In this document: positions 18,289 to 27,149 of the stretch, one piece after another
How the letters are laid out: each line of letters begins with the position of its first letter
Numbering within the stretch: position 1 is the first letter of the stretch
Assembly (NCBI GenBank): GCA_046538075.1
Contig: JBKHJN010000005.1
Span: 43,036-107,035 of the forward strand
Direction: 5' to 3'
From: Desulfobacca_B sp046538075
GTDB lineage: Bacteria > Desulfobacterota > Desulfobaccia > Desulfobaccales > Desulfobaccaceae
Length of the DNA: 64,000 bases
Program-made: the position numbers and the translations under genes
The notes under the pieces: generated by a model
What the model was told of the DNA's origin: nothing
The model's database searches: none
Seen by the model: only the letters and a program-made list of their open reading frames with translations

Positions 18289-18338
18289 ATTACTGCTTTT
18301 ATTTTTTAAACCTTACTTGAGTATTATTCTTTAAGTTT

Positions 18339-18363
18339 CGTTCTCAAGTATAACTTGGGAACG
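18339..18363 (+). repeat. Palindromic repeat unit
   Basis: CGTTCTCAAGT-ata-ACTTGGGAACG: 11-bp stem with one wobble pair and a 3-base loop. A related, eroded copy lies at 17431-17450 on the other side of the acetyltransferase pseudogene. Short palindromes with this kind of GTTCCCAAGT arm are often REP-like or non-autonomous elements; copy number in this genome is unknown. Confidence 0.6.
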
Positions 18364-18407
18364 ATTGCAAAAGTAACTAGTCGATCAACCTTCTTTCCAA
18401 TTTTATT

Positions 18408-18917
18408 TCATTCCATCTTAGATTCAAAGCTTGCCAGAATGCAGGCAATAAGCTGGCTAGTGGAGCGGTCGGGGATCAGAGGGATGATCCTGACCTGGCC
18501 GCCCCAGGATTCCACGGCCTCCCGGCCGACAACCTCATCCAGGCGATAATCCCCCCCTTTGACCAGGATATCCGGCCTCAGCGTGTTGATCAGGGCCAGC
18601 GGGGTGTCTTCGCTGAACATTATCACCCCCGCCACACAGGCCAGGGCGGCCAGGATTTCAGCCCGGTCTGCCTCTGGGGTCAGGGGGCGTCCCGGTCCTT
18701 TGGCCAGCCGCCGGACCGAAATGTCGGTATTGAGCCCCACCAACAGAAGGTCTCCTAGGGAGCGGGCGGCCTCCAGAAAGCGCACGTGCCCGGCGTGCAG
18801 CAGGTCAAAGCAGCCGTTGGTGAAGACCGCTCGCTGCCCTTGCGCCTGGGCCGCGTGCACGCGCCAGCGGGCCGCCTCCCAGGTCATGATCTTGTGGCGG
18901 GTATCGAACTCAGGCAT
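18408..18917 (-). CDS. rfaE2: D-glycero-beta-D-manno-heptose 1-phosphate adenylyltransferase
   Basis: 169 residues, the stand-alone nucleotidyltransferase corresponding to the C-terminal half of HldE. It makes ADP-heptose for the LPS inner core. The cytidylyltransferase-like fold is marked by FTNGCFDLLHAGHVRFLEAA (HxGH site), a GLNTDISVRRL loop with GRPLTPEADRAEIL, and VKGGDYRLDEVVG. The matching kinase half is not in the window. Start ATG at 18917 lies within the last codons of comF (8-base overlap). Confidence 0.93.
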   Translation of the reverse strand: MPEFDTRHKIMTWEAARWRVHAAQAQGQRAVFTNGCFDLLHAGHVRFLEAARSLGDLLLVGLNTDISVRRLAKGPGRPLTPEADRAEILAALACVAGVIMFSEDTPLALINTLRPDILVKGGDYRLDEVVGREAVESWGGQVRIIPLIPDRSTSQLIACILASFESKME

Positions 18918-19689
18918 AACCGACCCGGGCCACGGTGAGGACCTCCACCTGGCGGACTCCGGCCTTGATCAGCACCCTGGCGCACTCCCTGATCGTAGCC
19001 CCGGTGGTGAACACGTCATCGATCAGCAGGATATTTTTTCCTGCCACCGCCTCGGGGTCCTTAACTGCGAAGGCGTGATGGACATTGTCTAGCCGCTCTT
19101 TGCCGCTCAGACCCACCTGAGGCTTGGTCCACCGGGTTCGAATGAGCAGGTCGCGGCCCAGCGGTAGATCTGGAAAGGCCTGGGCCAGGACCAGGGCCTG
19201 ATTGAAGCCCCGGCTCCTTAGCCGCCGGGGATGCAAGGGCACCGGCAGGATGAGGTCGGCCGCCTGGGCCATCTCCAGTCCCGTCGGAGTGGCCAGCCAA
19301 TCTTTCAGCAGGCGGGCATAGGCCAGCCGGCGATGGTATTTAAACCGATGGATCGCTTCCAGGACCACCCCGTCATAAAAGGCCACGGCCCGGGCCCGGT
19401 GATAGAACGGAGGATGAAGCTGACAGTTACTGCACAGGTGGTCTACACCGGCGCCCTTAAACGGGGCCCCGCAGACCGGGCACAAGGGGCTGTGAATCCA
19501 CTGCACCTGGGATTGGCAGTCCGGACAGATGACTGAACCAGGCTCGGAAGCAACCGCCGCCCCGCAGAATAAGCAGAACCGGGGCAGAAAAAAATCCAGC
19601 AAGGTAAGACCAAAGCTTTTCAGCCGGTGACGGTCCGCCCCATCGGCCAACCTTACTATTCTCTGGGTCTCCCTGCCGCTGTGATTCAA
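18910..19689 (-). CDS. ComF family phosphoribosyltransferase-like protein
   Basis: 259 residues. Two N-terminal zinc-binding CxxC pairs (FCLFCGAA, ICPDCQS) plus LCPVCGAPF and LCSNCQ are followed by a phosphoribosyltransferase-type domain with the PRPP loop ILLIDDVFTTGATI. The family includes ComF/GntX, implicated in DNA uptake and in use of DNA as nutrient; the biochemical activity is not established. It starts at TTG (19689), uncertain because no ATG is available before the first zinc motif. Overlaps rfaE2 by 8 bases. Confidence 0.88.
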   Translation of the reverse strand: MNHSGRETQRIVRLADGADRHRLKSFGLTLLDFFLPRFCLFCGAAVASEPGSVICPDCQSQVQWIHSPLCPVCGAPFKGAGVDHLCSNCQLHPPFYHRARAVAFYDGVVLEAIHRFKYHRRLAYARLLKDWLATPTGLEMAQAADLILPVPLHPRRLRSRGFNQALVLAQAFPDLPLGRDLLIRTRWTKPQVGLSGKERLDNVHHAFAVKDPEAVAGKNILLIDDVFTTGATIRECARVLIKAGVRQVEVLTVARVGYA

Positions 19690-19704
19690 ATCCTGCTTGC
19701 CCCG

Positions 19705-20796
19705 CTATTTTTGAAACCGGAAGAACAGAATTTCGCCGTCCTGCACCAAATAATCCCGGCCTTCGACGTGCATCAGTCCGGCTTCTTTGACTTTAGCCGC
19801 TGAGCCCAGGCGGGCCAGGTCGTCGAAGGCCATCACCTCCACCCGAATAAAGCCCTGCTCCATATCCGAATGAATTTTCCCGGCGCAGCGCACCGCCGGG
19901 GCGCCGGCGGCCACGGTCCAGGCCCGGACCTCGGGGCCGACGATGGTGTAGAAAGTGATAAGCCGCAGCAGACCATAGCTTTCCCGAACCAGGCGATGCA
20001 AACCCGATTCACTGAGACCGGAGGCAGCCAGAAATTGGCCCTGGTCCTCGGGCGGCAGAGTCCGGATTTCGGCTTCCAGATCCCCTATCAGCGGCAACAA
20101 TGGAATCTGACGCGTCGCGGCCAACTCTTCCAGAGCCGGGAGATAGCGCCGCTCCTGCATTTCGGATTCGCTCAGGTTGGCTACCAACAGACAGGGCTTC
20201 TGGGTCAGCAGAGGAATTTCCTGGAGCATTTCCTGCTCAATATCAGTCAGGGCGAACCTGCTGGCCCAGTGGCCCTGATTGAGGAAGTCCTCCAGGCGCT
20301 GCAGCAGCTCTAGCAGGGCCAGGACGCGCTTATCCCCGCCCCGGACCTGTTTTTCTGCTTTCAACCGCTGGCGGCCAATGATTTCCAGATCCGCCAGCAG
20401 CAGCTCGGTCTCAATGATTTCCACATCCCGTACCGGGTCCAGACCGCCGGGGGCATGGGGGATATCGCCCGCCTCAAAGCAGCGCACCACATGGACCAAA
20501 AGATCGACATTGCGGATCTGAGCCAGGAACTGGTTGCCCAGGCCCTCCCCCTGGCTGGCCCCCTTGATCAATCCGGCCAGATCAACGAATTCAATAGTGG
20601 TAGGGGTGAGTTTGGGAGGCTTGAGCAATTGTCCCAGGGTCTGCAGCCGTTCATCCGGCACCGGCACCACCCCGATATTGGGGGTAATGGTGGTAAAGGG
20701 ATAACCGGCGACTTCGGCCTGAGCCGCGGTCAGGGCATTGAAAATGGTGGACTTACCGACATTGGGCAGCCCGACGATGCCGCAGCTAAACCCCAA
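19705..20796 (-). CDS. ychF: Redox-regulated ATPase / Obg-family protein YchF
   Basis: 363 residues. An Obg-class P-loop NTPase with G1 GLPNVGKSTIFNALT, G3-like FVDLAGLIKGASQGEGLGN, and the YchF-specific VANLSESE in place of NKxD, which shifts preference to ATP. The C-terminal TGS domain carries FYTIVGPEVRAWTV and ends in the typical GRDYLVQDGEILFFRF. It associates with ribosomes. Starts with TTG at 20796 behind ggaga; no in-frame ATG precedes the P-loop. It lies 15 bases upstream of comF. Confidence 0.97.
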   Translation of the reverse strand: MGFSCGIVGLPNVGKSTIFNALTAAQAEVAGYPFTTITPNIGVVPVPDERLQTLGQLLKPPKLTPTTIEFVDLAGLIKGASQGEGLGNQFLAQIRNVDLLVHVVRCFEAGDIPHAPGGLDPVRDVEIIETELLLADLEIIGRQRLKAEKQVRGGDKRVLALLELLQRLEDFLNQGHWASRFALTDIEQEMLQEIPLLTQKPCLLVANLSESEMQERRYLPALEELAATRQIPLLPLIGDLEAEIRTLPPEDQGQFLAASGLSESGLHRLVRESYGLLRLITFYTIVGPEVRAWTVAAGAPAVRCAGKIHSDMEQGFIRVEVMAFDDLARLGSAAKVKEAGLMHVEGRDYLVQDGEILFFRFQK

Positions 20797-20839
20797 GATT
20801 TATTCTCCCCAAAAGTTCCCAACAACTTCTTGGATGTGG

Positions 20840-21072
20840 TTAAATCTTTTTTAGTTCTTCTCTAAACTGTTCGGGGGTCAGTTCTACCTCCCGCAGAATC
20901 TCTCTAATTAAGGGGCGGGCCAAGTCCCTTCCCGGATGATTGGGAAGGGTTGTGGTTCGACCATCGGGATGGCGATAGAACACATGGCTTCCCTTCTGCC
21001 GCACTACTTGAAAGCTAATTGGAGCAGAACCTTCTCCATCATCTTGAAGTTGACGATGGAAAGACGGGTCAC
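20840..21072 (-). pseudogene. hicA: HicA-type mRNA interferase toxin with frameshift
   Basis: A GTG (21072) overlapping the hicB stop opens a HicA-like N-terminus (TRLSIVNFKMMEKVLLQLAF) that hits TAG at once. In another frame the rest follows seamlessly: QVVRQKGSHVFYRHPDGR with the catalytic His, then LTPEQFREELKKI. One extra base in the TTT run around the junction would give a normal 77-residue HicA, a double-stranded-RNA-binding-fold ribonuclease. An in-frame alternative start exists only inside hicB and gives a non-homologous N-terminus. The toxin therefore appears inactivated, or the base is a sequencing error. Confidence 0.72.
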
Positions 21073-21287
21073 CCGGCGACCTCAATCTGTTGTAATCCGA
21101 TAAACCTGGGCAGGTCTTCAATTGACCCCCGATATTCTTCCAGACATAACTCTATAACCTCCTTGAGGTTCTGATGGAGTTCATCAAGGGTCGTTCCCTG
21201 CGTATGGGCGCCTGGCAGTCCCGGCACTACCCCCACATAAAGTTTGGTTTCCGGGTCCCATTCTATATAGGCGGTGATGGTCTTCAT
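21069..21287 (-). CDS. hicB: HicB-type antitoxin
   Basis: 72 residues, MKTITAYIEWDPETKLYVG then VVPGLPGAHTQGTTLDELH, the partial RNase H-like fold of short HicB antitoxins. It ends DLPRFIGLQQIEVAG without a DNA-binding extension. ATG at 21287 has ggag 7 bases upstream and is preferred to the GTG 6 bases earlier. Its stop overlaps the GTG start of hicA. With the toxin frame broken, the antitoxin may be a leftover. Confidence 0.85.
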   Translation of the reverse strand: MKTITAYIEWDPETKLYVGVVPGLPGAHTQGTTLDELHQNLKEVIELCLEEYRGSIEDLPRFIGLQQIEVAG

Positions 21288-21460
21288 TGCCACACTCCAG
21301 TTTGCAAACTTGGCCAGACCTTAAAGACTACTTCCATAGAGTCGTAATCATGGCTTGGAAGATACCCAAAGCATTTAAAAGGTTAATTTGAGGGGAGGAA
21401 CAAGGTCTATCATACCTGCCCACCTCTCCCAAGGGCAGTTTTCCTCTGGCCCCCATCCAT

Positions 21461-22633
21461 TTAGACATGGGCCTTTGGAACTCCCCAGATACCCGGAATT
21501 TTAGTGCCGCAGAAGGCGCAGCCTCCGTCTTTCATTTTAACCTCGCCGATCATGTAGCCCCGGCGGGGAATGATCAGTTTGCCACAGTTATGGCAGTAGG
21601 TATTTTCCGCCGGGTTTTCCGGCACGTTGCCGAGATAGACGTATTTCAGGCCCACTTCCAAGGCCGTCTGCCGGGCCTGTACGAGAGAGGCCAGCGGTGT
21701 CGGGAAATGGTTGCGCATTTTATATAAAGGATAAAAGCGGGAAAAATGCAGGGGGGTAAGCGGCCCCAGTTCGTCCCGGATCCAGACGCACATCTTCTTA
21801 AGAGCTTGGGGGTCATCATTAAACTGGGGGATGACCAGATTGACCAGTTCCAGATGTACCCCATGGCGGCGCAGGGTTTTACAGCTAGCCAGAACCGGGG
21901 CCAGGCTGCCGCCCACTAGATTGCCGTAGAAGTCGTCGGTGAAGGCCTTGAGGTCGATGCAGACCGCATCCAGATGAGCGCAAAGCGCTTCCAGGGGCTT
22001 GGGGTTGATGTAGCCCGCCGAATGGCAGACATTGAGGATTCCGGCCTGGCGGGCCAGACCCCCCACGTCTGTCATATATTCATAAAAAATGATCGGCTCC
22101 ACGTAGGTGTAGGCAATGGAGGGGCAGTTGGTCTCTTGCGCCGCCTTAACTATTGCCTCCGGGGGAAAGTCAAAATTATAGGTTTCTTCTGGACGCATCT
22201 GAGAGATTTCCCAGTTCTGGCAGAACTTGCAGTGCAGGTTGCAGCCCGCCGTGGCAATAGAATAGGAAGGGCTGCCGGGCAGGACGTGAAACAGGGGCTT
22301 TTTTTCAATAGGGTCGATATGGACCGCGCAAGGGTTGCCATAGGCCAGGGTATAGTAGCGGCCGCCCCGATTTTCCCGCACCCCACATTCGCCCCGCTCG
22401 CCGTCCAGGACTTCACAATTATGGGGGCAGAGTTCGCAGCGCACCATGCCATCCGGCAAGGGGCTAAAATAGGAGGCTGGCCGGGGGCGGACAAACCCAT
22501 AACGCACCTGCTGGCCCCTGGCCGGCAAGGGCAGCAACGGAAGCGACAGGGCCGTCAGGCCCAAAGCCCCGGTCTTGATAAACTGCCGGCGACTGCAAGA
22601 CCAGTTAGTCCAATCGTTAAGCTGCTTATCCAT
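21461..22633 (-). CDS. amrS: AmmeMemoRadiSam-type radical SAM enzyme with Tat signal
   Basis: 390 residues. The N-terminus CSRRQFIKTGALGLTALSLP is a twin-arginine signal. The body is a radical SAM protein: an N-terminal Cys-rich segment (MVRCELCPHNCEVLDGERG), the SAM cluster motif CNLHCKFCQNW and a C-terminal YCHNCGKLIIPRRGY with CAFCGTKIPG, a rubredoxin-like four-Cys site. This matches the AmrS/PFL-activase-like family. The Memo and AMMECR1 partners are not in the window. ATG at 22633 has agga 7 bases upstream. Reaction unknown; export of a SAM-using enzyme is puzzling. Confidence 0.88.
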   Translation of the reverse strand: MDKQLNDWTNWSCSRRQFIKTGALGLTALSLPLLPLPARGQQVRYGFVRPRPASYFSPLPDGMVRCELCPHNCEVLDGERGECGVRENRGGRYYTLAYGNPCAVHIDPIEKKPLFHVLPGSPSYSIATAGCNLHCKFCQNWEISQMRPEETYNFDFPPEAIVKAAQETNCPSIAYTYVEPIIFYEYMTDVGGLARQAGILNVCHSAGYINPKPLEALCAHLDAVCIDLKAFTDDFYGNLVGGSLAPVLASCKTLRRHGVHLELVNLVIPQFNDDPQALKKMCVWIRDELGPLTPLHFSRFYPLYKMRNHFPTPLASLVQARQTALEVGLKYVYLGNVPENPAENTYCHNCGKLIIPRRGYMIGEVKMKDGGCAFCGTKIPGIWGVPKAHV

Positions 22634-22954
22634 ATTCAATTCCTGATTACCGGGCTGTGAAGGGCAATCGGGCCAAGAAATTGCCGGTAGATAAATTGTA
22701 ACATTTATCTCCGGGCTTTACCATAGATTATAACCCTTTAAGGAGCCGCCGAGAAAGGTTTGTCAAATCCAAGTGCGCACCGTCAGGGATTAGGGAATGA
22801 TCATAATCGGCATCGGCCAATAACTGCAGAAGATAACAGTGGAAACTCAAGCAGTAAGAGCTGGACCAGACCAGAGATTAAGCCGTTACCAGGCCCGGCT
22901 AGTCGCAGAAGATAGAATTTAGGAAGATTAACAGCATACTCGGAGGAGGCACCG
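22634..22954. other. Intergenic region, no gene recognised
   Basis: 321 bases between two minus-strand genes. It holds a hairpin AGATAAA/TTTATCT (22689-22710). A GGCACCG/CGGTGCC stem (22948-22969) spans the stop codon of the IHF-like gene and may end its transcript, though no T-tract follows. No RNA gene was recognised. Confidence 0.4.
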
Positions 22955-23245
22955 TTAACTGCCGGTGCCATTGATGCGGTTGCGCAGCACCCCGGAAGTT
23001 TTAAAGACCACGACATTGCGGGCCCGCAGCATCAGGTCTTGCCGGGTCTGAGGATTACGACCCCGGCGGGCGTTCTTGCGGCGTACCGAGAATTTACCGA
23101 AGCCGCTGATCAGCAAATCCTCTTCCCGGGCCAGGGTATCTTTCATGATCTCCAACACCCGCTCTACCGCAGCCCGGGCCTCCTGTTTGCTGAGGCCTAT
23201 CTGGTTATGGACATTGTTGATAATCTTCTCCTTAGTCAGGGCCAT
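22955..23245 (-). CDS. HU/IHF family DNA-bending protein (IHF alpha-like)
   Basis: 96 residues, starting at the ATG at 23245 (MALTKEKIINNV), six bases after aggagg; two earlier in-frame ATGs lack correct spacing. The fold markers are GLSKQEARAAVERVLEIMK, ISGFGKFSVRRKNARRGRNP (the DNA-wrapping beta arm with the conserved Pro) and the C-terminal VVFKTSGVLRNRI. The GRNPQT variant and overall length favour integration host factor alpha over HU. Single transcription unit. Confidence 0.88.
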   Translation of the reverse strand: MALTKEKIINNVHNQIGLSKQEARAAVERVLEIMKDTLAREEDLLISGFGKFSVRRKNARRGRNPQTRQDLMLRARNVVVFKTSGVLRNRINGTGS

Positions 23246-23369
23246 GATCATCCTCCTCATGTTGATCTCAGCGGCTTGAAGAACAGTGGCTTGTCTCGCA
23301 AGTTATTATTGTTAAAATAAAAATCCCTGTCAAGCATTTTTTCGTTTCTTGGTTAAGATAAATTTTCTT

Positions 23370-24050
23370 TTATTTAAGTAGGTTCCGGGCTTCTGGAGGA
23401 CGGAACCCTTGTTCGACCCCGACGCGGGTGAGCTTCTCCACCTCAGCGGCGGGCAGCGGTTGCAGCCTGCCTAACTGCCGGGCGGTAACCATGATTGAGG
23501 CGGCGTGTTCCAACTTTTCCATTCGGTTGTAGGCCTCCATCAGGGTCCGACCCACGGTCAGGCCACCGTGATGCGCCAGGACCAGAGCATCATAGCAGCG
23601 GATCAGCTCCTGGATGGACTGGGAGACCGCCATAGTGCCCGGAGTGGCATAGTCGGCGGTGGGAATGGCCCCCAGAGTAATGATTACCTCAGGCAAGACA
23701 TCCACCTCCAGAGAAACCCCGGCAATGGAACAGGCTGTGGCCCGGGGCGGGTGCGCATGGACGACCGCGGCGATATCCGGCCGCAGGCGGTAGGCCGTCA
23801 GGTGCATCTGAATTTCGGAACTGGGTCTGCCCTCCCCTGCCATTACTTTGCCGGTCAGATCAACCGTCAATATGTCGCTCTCCTTTATAAAGCCTTTGTT
23901 AAGACCGCTCGGTGTAATGAGCAAGCGATGGTCTGAGAGCCGCGCACTGACATTGCCGTCGGTGGCCGCCACCATATTCTTATGGTGCAATAAATGACAG
24001 ATTTGCACTATTTCCTGTCTCAGATGGGTCTCATCTACTATCAATTCCAT
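23370..24050 (-). CDS. Class II aldolase/adducin family protein
   Basis: 226 residues. Zinc-dependent class II aldolase with metal His in VVHAHPPRATA and LAHHGGLTVG, the N-terminal ATDGNVSARL substrate loop, and the catalytic Glu region PSSEIQMHL. Closest in style to L-fuculose-1-phosphate or related sugar-phosphate aldolases, which split ketose phosphates to dihydroxyacetone phosphate and an aldehyde. The true substrate is unclear, since no sugar-use genes sit nearby. It follows the CCA-transferase-like gene by 22 bases. Confidence 0.88.
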   Translation of the reverse strand: MELIVDETHLRQEIVQICHLLHHKNMVAATDGNVSARLSDHRLLITPSGLNKGFIKESDILTVDLTGKVMAGEGRPSSEIQMHLTAYRLRPDIAAVVHAHPPRATACSIAGVSLEVDVLPEVIITLGAIPTADYATPGTMAVSQSIQELIRCYDALVLAHHGGLTVGRTLMEAYNRMEKLEHAASIMVTARQLGRLQPLPAAEVEKLTRVGVEQGFRPPEARNLLK

Positions 24051-24072
24051 ACCTTTCTTTCATGACCCAGGG

Positions 24073-25584
24073 TCAGAGCATTTGCTTAACCAGGTTCAAC
24101 GCCTCTTGGCGGTTATGGATGCGGCCCTCCAAACAAGCCTCGTCTACCGCCTCCAGCAAGAGGCGGAACTGAGGTCCTGGGTTCAGGTGGAATTCTTTGA
24201 TCAGATCATCCCCGGTTATCAATCGGGGCCGATGTTCCAGGGGCTCCAGGCGTTCTTTCAGGAACTGGTAGGCCGAACTGCAAAAGTCAGCCAGCAGGGA
24301 CTCGGCATCCCGCGGTTTGAGCGGCCCCTGACCGGCCAGACTGTCGGCCATGGCCAGGGCAAAGAGTCCGGGGAGATCGGGCCGGGCCGCCTTCACCAAC
24401 CGCCCCAAGGCCCGCCAGGTCAATTGTCCTTCCCGAAACATCGGCAACAGCAGAAAAGGCCGCATATGCAATTGAATGAGCCGCACCACGGTGCGCAACT
24501 CCTCCTGACTGAAGCGCAGCCTGAGAGCGATCTGGGTAAATATTTCGGCCCCTACCCGCTCGTGGTGATAAAAAGTAAAGCGTTCCGGGTTATCCCGGCG
24601 TTCCTGGGTCTGAGGTTTGCCCAGGTCATGGAACAGGGCCGCCAACTTGAGCAGCACCGCCTTTTTATCCTGGCTGGCATAATCGCTAATCACCGGGGCC
24701 AGATCATCAAACCAATCCTGCGGACTGAGGAGCACCTGCTCTAAACAATCTACGGTCAGCATCGAGTGCTGGAAGACATCCAGGTGATGATAGCCGTTTT
24801 GCTCCACCCCTTTCATGTCCTCCAGTTCCGGGAAGATCTGGGCCAGCAACCCGGCCTGGGTCATGTTCTCCAGGGTAGGAAAGGCCCGCCTGACGGCCAG
24901 CAGCTGAAAAAGTTCCTGGTGGATGCGTTCTCCCGCCACCCGGCGGAATTCCTGCCGGTATCGGCGGATCGCCGCCCAGGTGTCGCTGGTCAGATCCAAC
25001 CGGTGGGTAGCGGCAAACCGAAAGGCCCGCAGCATTCTTAGCGGATCCTCGTCAAAGTTTTCCGCCGCCATAATCTGCAAGCGCCCGGCCTCTAGGTCTG
25101 CCCTTCCGCCCCAGGGGTCGAGCCATACCAATTGACCCTCGCTCATCAAGGGGAGTAAGGGAATGGCCATGGCATTGATGGTAAAATCCCGTTTATGCAG
25201 ATCGGCCAACAGGTCTGGGGCCCGAAATTCAGCAAAATCAAGGTTCTGTTGCTGCCAGACCACCCGGGCGGTGCGTTCCTTGGCATCGAGCCGGACAAAG
25301 GTGGCCCCCAGCTCATCAGCCAGGGCCGCGGCCAGTTCCAGGGCCTGGCGGTTGACCGCCAGGTCCAGGTCCGGGGCTTCCCGGCCTCGGGCCAATTCCC
25401 GTACCGTCCCCCCCACCAGATAAACTTCCAGATGCCGGGCTTCGGCCAATCGGGCCAGAATCTGCAAAGCCGGACGCTCTTGTAGCCGCTTAATAAGCCA
25501 ATAAATTTTCTCCGGTGGTGGCAACTGCATCTGCATAATTTTATAATGCCTGGGTGAACGGCAAATGTCACCAGAAATCAACAT
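24073..25584 (-). CDS. tRNA nucleotidyltransferase / poly(A) polymerase family protein with HD domain
   Basis: 503 residues. The class II nucleotidyltransferase head has LVGGTVRELARGREAPDLDLAV (GG motif and DxD) and DFTINAMAIPL, then an RNA-binding region with EDPLRMLRAFRFAA, and a C-terminal HD phosphohydrolase part, LAALFHDLGKPQTQERR. This layout fits CCA-adding or A-adding tRNA enzymes in organisms that split the activity; which nucleotide it adds cannot be told here. Start is unsure: ATG at 25584 or ATG at 25536 (MQMQLPPPEK), neither with a clear Shine-Dalgarno. Confidence 0.88.
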   Translation of the reverse strand: MLISGDICRSPRHYKIMQMQLPPPEKIYWLIKRLQERPALQILARLAEARHLEVYLVGGTVRELARGREAPDLDLAVNRQALELAAALADELGATFVRLDAKERTARVVWQQQNLDFAEFRAPDLLADLHKRDFTINAMAIPLLPLMSEGQLVWLDPWGGRADLEAGRLQIMAAENFDEDPLRMLRAFRFAATHRLDLTSDTWAAIRRYRQEFRRVAGERIHQELFQLLAVRRAFPTLENMTQAGLLAQIFPELEDMKGVEQNGYHHLDVFQHSMLTVDCLEQVLLSPQDWFDDLAPVISDYASQDKKAVLLKLAALFHDLGKPQTQERRDNPERFTFYHHERVGAEIFTQIALRLRFSQEELRTVVRLIQLHMRPFLLLPMFREGQLTWRALGRLVKAARPDLPGLFALAMADSLAGQGPLKPRDAESLLADFCSSAYQFLKERLEPLEHRPRLITGDDLIKEFHLNPGPQFRLLLEAVDEACLEGRIHNRQEALNLVKQML

Positions 25585-25754
25585 CTAATATAAATCATTT
25601 ATCTGGACTCGGCAAAGTCCAAGCTTTGGGGTATAATGTTTTCCGGCCAGGGCTAAATTACTCCATCAGATTTCAGTGGGTTTGAGCCGTTTTTTTCTGG
25701 CCCCGATGCATTTATTTTATGGACTAAGCAATAGCACCCAAGCGACACATTTTT

Positions 25755-27149
25755 ATGGCCGAGAAACCACCTCGAACCTTCTTTGTCTGTCAGAGCTGCG
25801 GTTATAAGGCCCCGAAATGGATGGGCAAATGCCCGGACTGCGGAGCCTGGAATTCCCTGGTCGAGGAATTGCTGATCCCCGCCGTGGCCCGGTCGGCAGA
25901 TTTATCGCTCCCCGAGGCCGGGAGCCAACCGGTGCCGCTGGTCAGCCTGACCTGTACTGCTGAAGACCGCCGGCTCTGCGGCTTGGCGGAGTTTGATCGG
26001 GCTTTAGGGGGCGGGGTAGTGCCAGGGGCGGTGACGCTTTTGGGCGGCGACCCCGGCATTGGCAAATCCACCCTGATGCTTCAGGTGTTGGATCGGCTGT
26101 GCGGCTCCCAGAGCCGGGGGTTGTATGTTTCCGGCGAGGAGTCCAGCGCTCAACTGAAGCTGCGGGCCGACCGCCTGGGGATCGCTGCGCCCGGACTGCT
26201 GGTCGCTACCGAGACCTGCCTGGAGAATATTTATAAAATGGTTGAGGCGGTCGAACCCGATTATCTGGCTCTGGATTCCATCCAGACGATTTATACCGCC
26301 ACCCTTCCCGCCGCCCCCGGCTCCATCAGTCAGGTGCGGGAGACGGCCTTTCGCCTGGTGCAACTGGCCAAAAGCAGCGGCCGCCCGATTTTTCTGGTCG
26401 GCCATGTCACCAAGGAGGGGGCCATTGCCGGGCCCAAGCTGCTGGAGCACATGGTCGACACCGTGCTCTATTTTGAAGGGGAACGGGGCCATGCCTTCCG
26501 CCTGCTGCGCACCGTCAAAAACCGCTTCGGACCCACCCAAGAACTGGGAGTTTTTGAGATGGGGGAAGCCGGGCTGTCAGAAGTTGCCAACCCCTCCAAA
26601 CTTTTTCTGTCAGAGCGTTCCCTGGAAACCCCCGGTTCGGTGGTGGTTCCCTGTGTGGAGGGGTCCCGGCCCATCCTGGTGGAAGTCCAGGCCCTGGTCT
26701 CCCCCTCCAGCCTGGCCCTGCCCCGCCGTCAAGCCATGGGCGTTGACCCCGGCCGGGTATCGCTGTTGGTGGCGGTTCTGGAAAAGCGGGTGGGACTGGC
26801 CTTGGGCAGCCAGGACCTGTTTGTCAATGCCGCCGGCGGGGTGCGGCTGACCGAGCCCGCAGTGGATTTGGGAATCATCGCCGCGCTGGCCTCTTCTTTC
26901 CTGGACCGGCCGGTGCCGGCTGACACCCTGGTTTTTGGAGAAGTCGGGCTGACCGGCGAGGTGCGGGCCGTAGGTCAGGCCGAGATGCGGCTCAAGGAAG
27001 GCCATAAGTTGGGATTTAGCCGCGCTGTGTTGGCCCAGGGCCACAAAGCCCGGCTCCCTGCTTTACCTGGCTTGAAATTAGACGAAGTCGGCGATGTCGC
27101 CCAAGCCCTGCGCATTCTTTTTCCGCCCGCCCGCTCTCAATCCGGGTAG
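25755..27149 (+). CDS. radA: DNA repair protein RadA
   Basis: 464 residues. Order: four-Cys zinc finger (CQSCGYKAPKWMGKCPDCG, C12/C15/C26/C29), RecA-like ATPase with Walker A GGDPGIGKST (97-106), the RadA signature KNRFG within VKNRFGPTQELGVFEM, and a C-terminal Lon-protease-like domain (VNAAGGVRLTEPAVDLGIIAA). RadA is a helicase-like factor helping branch migration in recombination. A TATAAT at 25632-25637 lies upstream but with no convincing -35. Its 3' end overlaps that of the convergent NamZ-like gene by 13 bases. Confidence 0.97.
   Translation: MAEKPPRTFFVCQSCGYKAPKWMGKCPDCGAWNSLVEELLIPAVARSADLSLPEAGSQPVPLVSLTCTAEDRRLCGLAEFDRALGGGVVPGAVTLLGGDPGIGKSTLMLQVLDRLCGSQSRGLYVSGEESSAQLKLRADRLGIAAPGLLVATETCLENIYKMVEAVEPDYLALDSIQTIYTATLPAAPGSISQVRETAFRLVQLAKSSGRPIFLVGHVTKEGAIAGPKLLEHMVDTVLYFEGERGHAFRLLRTVKNRFGPTQELGVFEMGEAGLSEVANPSKLFLSERSLETPGSVVVPCVEGSRPILVEVQALVSPSSLALPRRQAMGVDPGRVSLLVAVLEKRVGLALGSQDLFVNAAGGVRLTEPAVDLGIIAALASSFLDRPVPADTLVFGEVGLTGEVRAVGQAEMRLKEGHKLGFSRAVLAQGHKARLPALPGLKLDEVGDVAQALRILFPPARSQSG

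Noticed and set aside
22801..23016. A 71-codon minus-strand ORF in the gap near the IHF-like gene
   Set aside because: Begins inside the IHF-like gene in another frame and lacks any ribosome site or family resemblance.
25609..25637. A TATAAT ahead of radA as a full promoter
   Set aside because: The -10 is perfect but no acceptable -35 lies at 16-18 bases.
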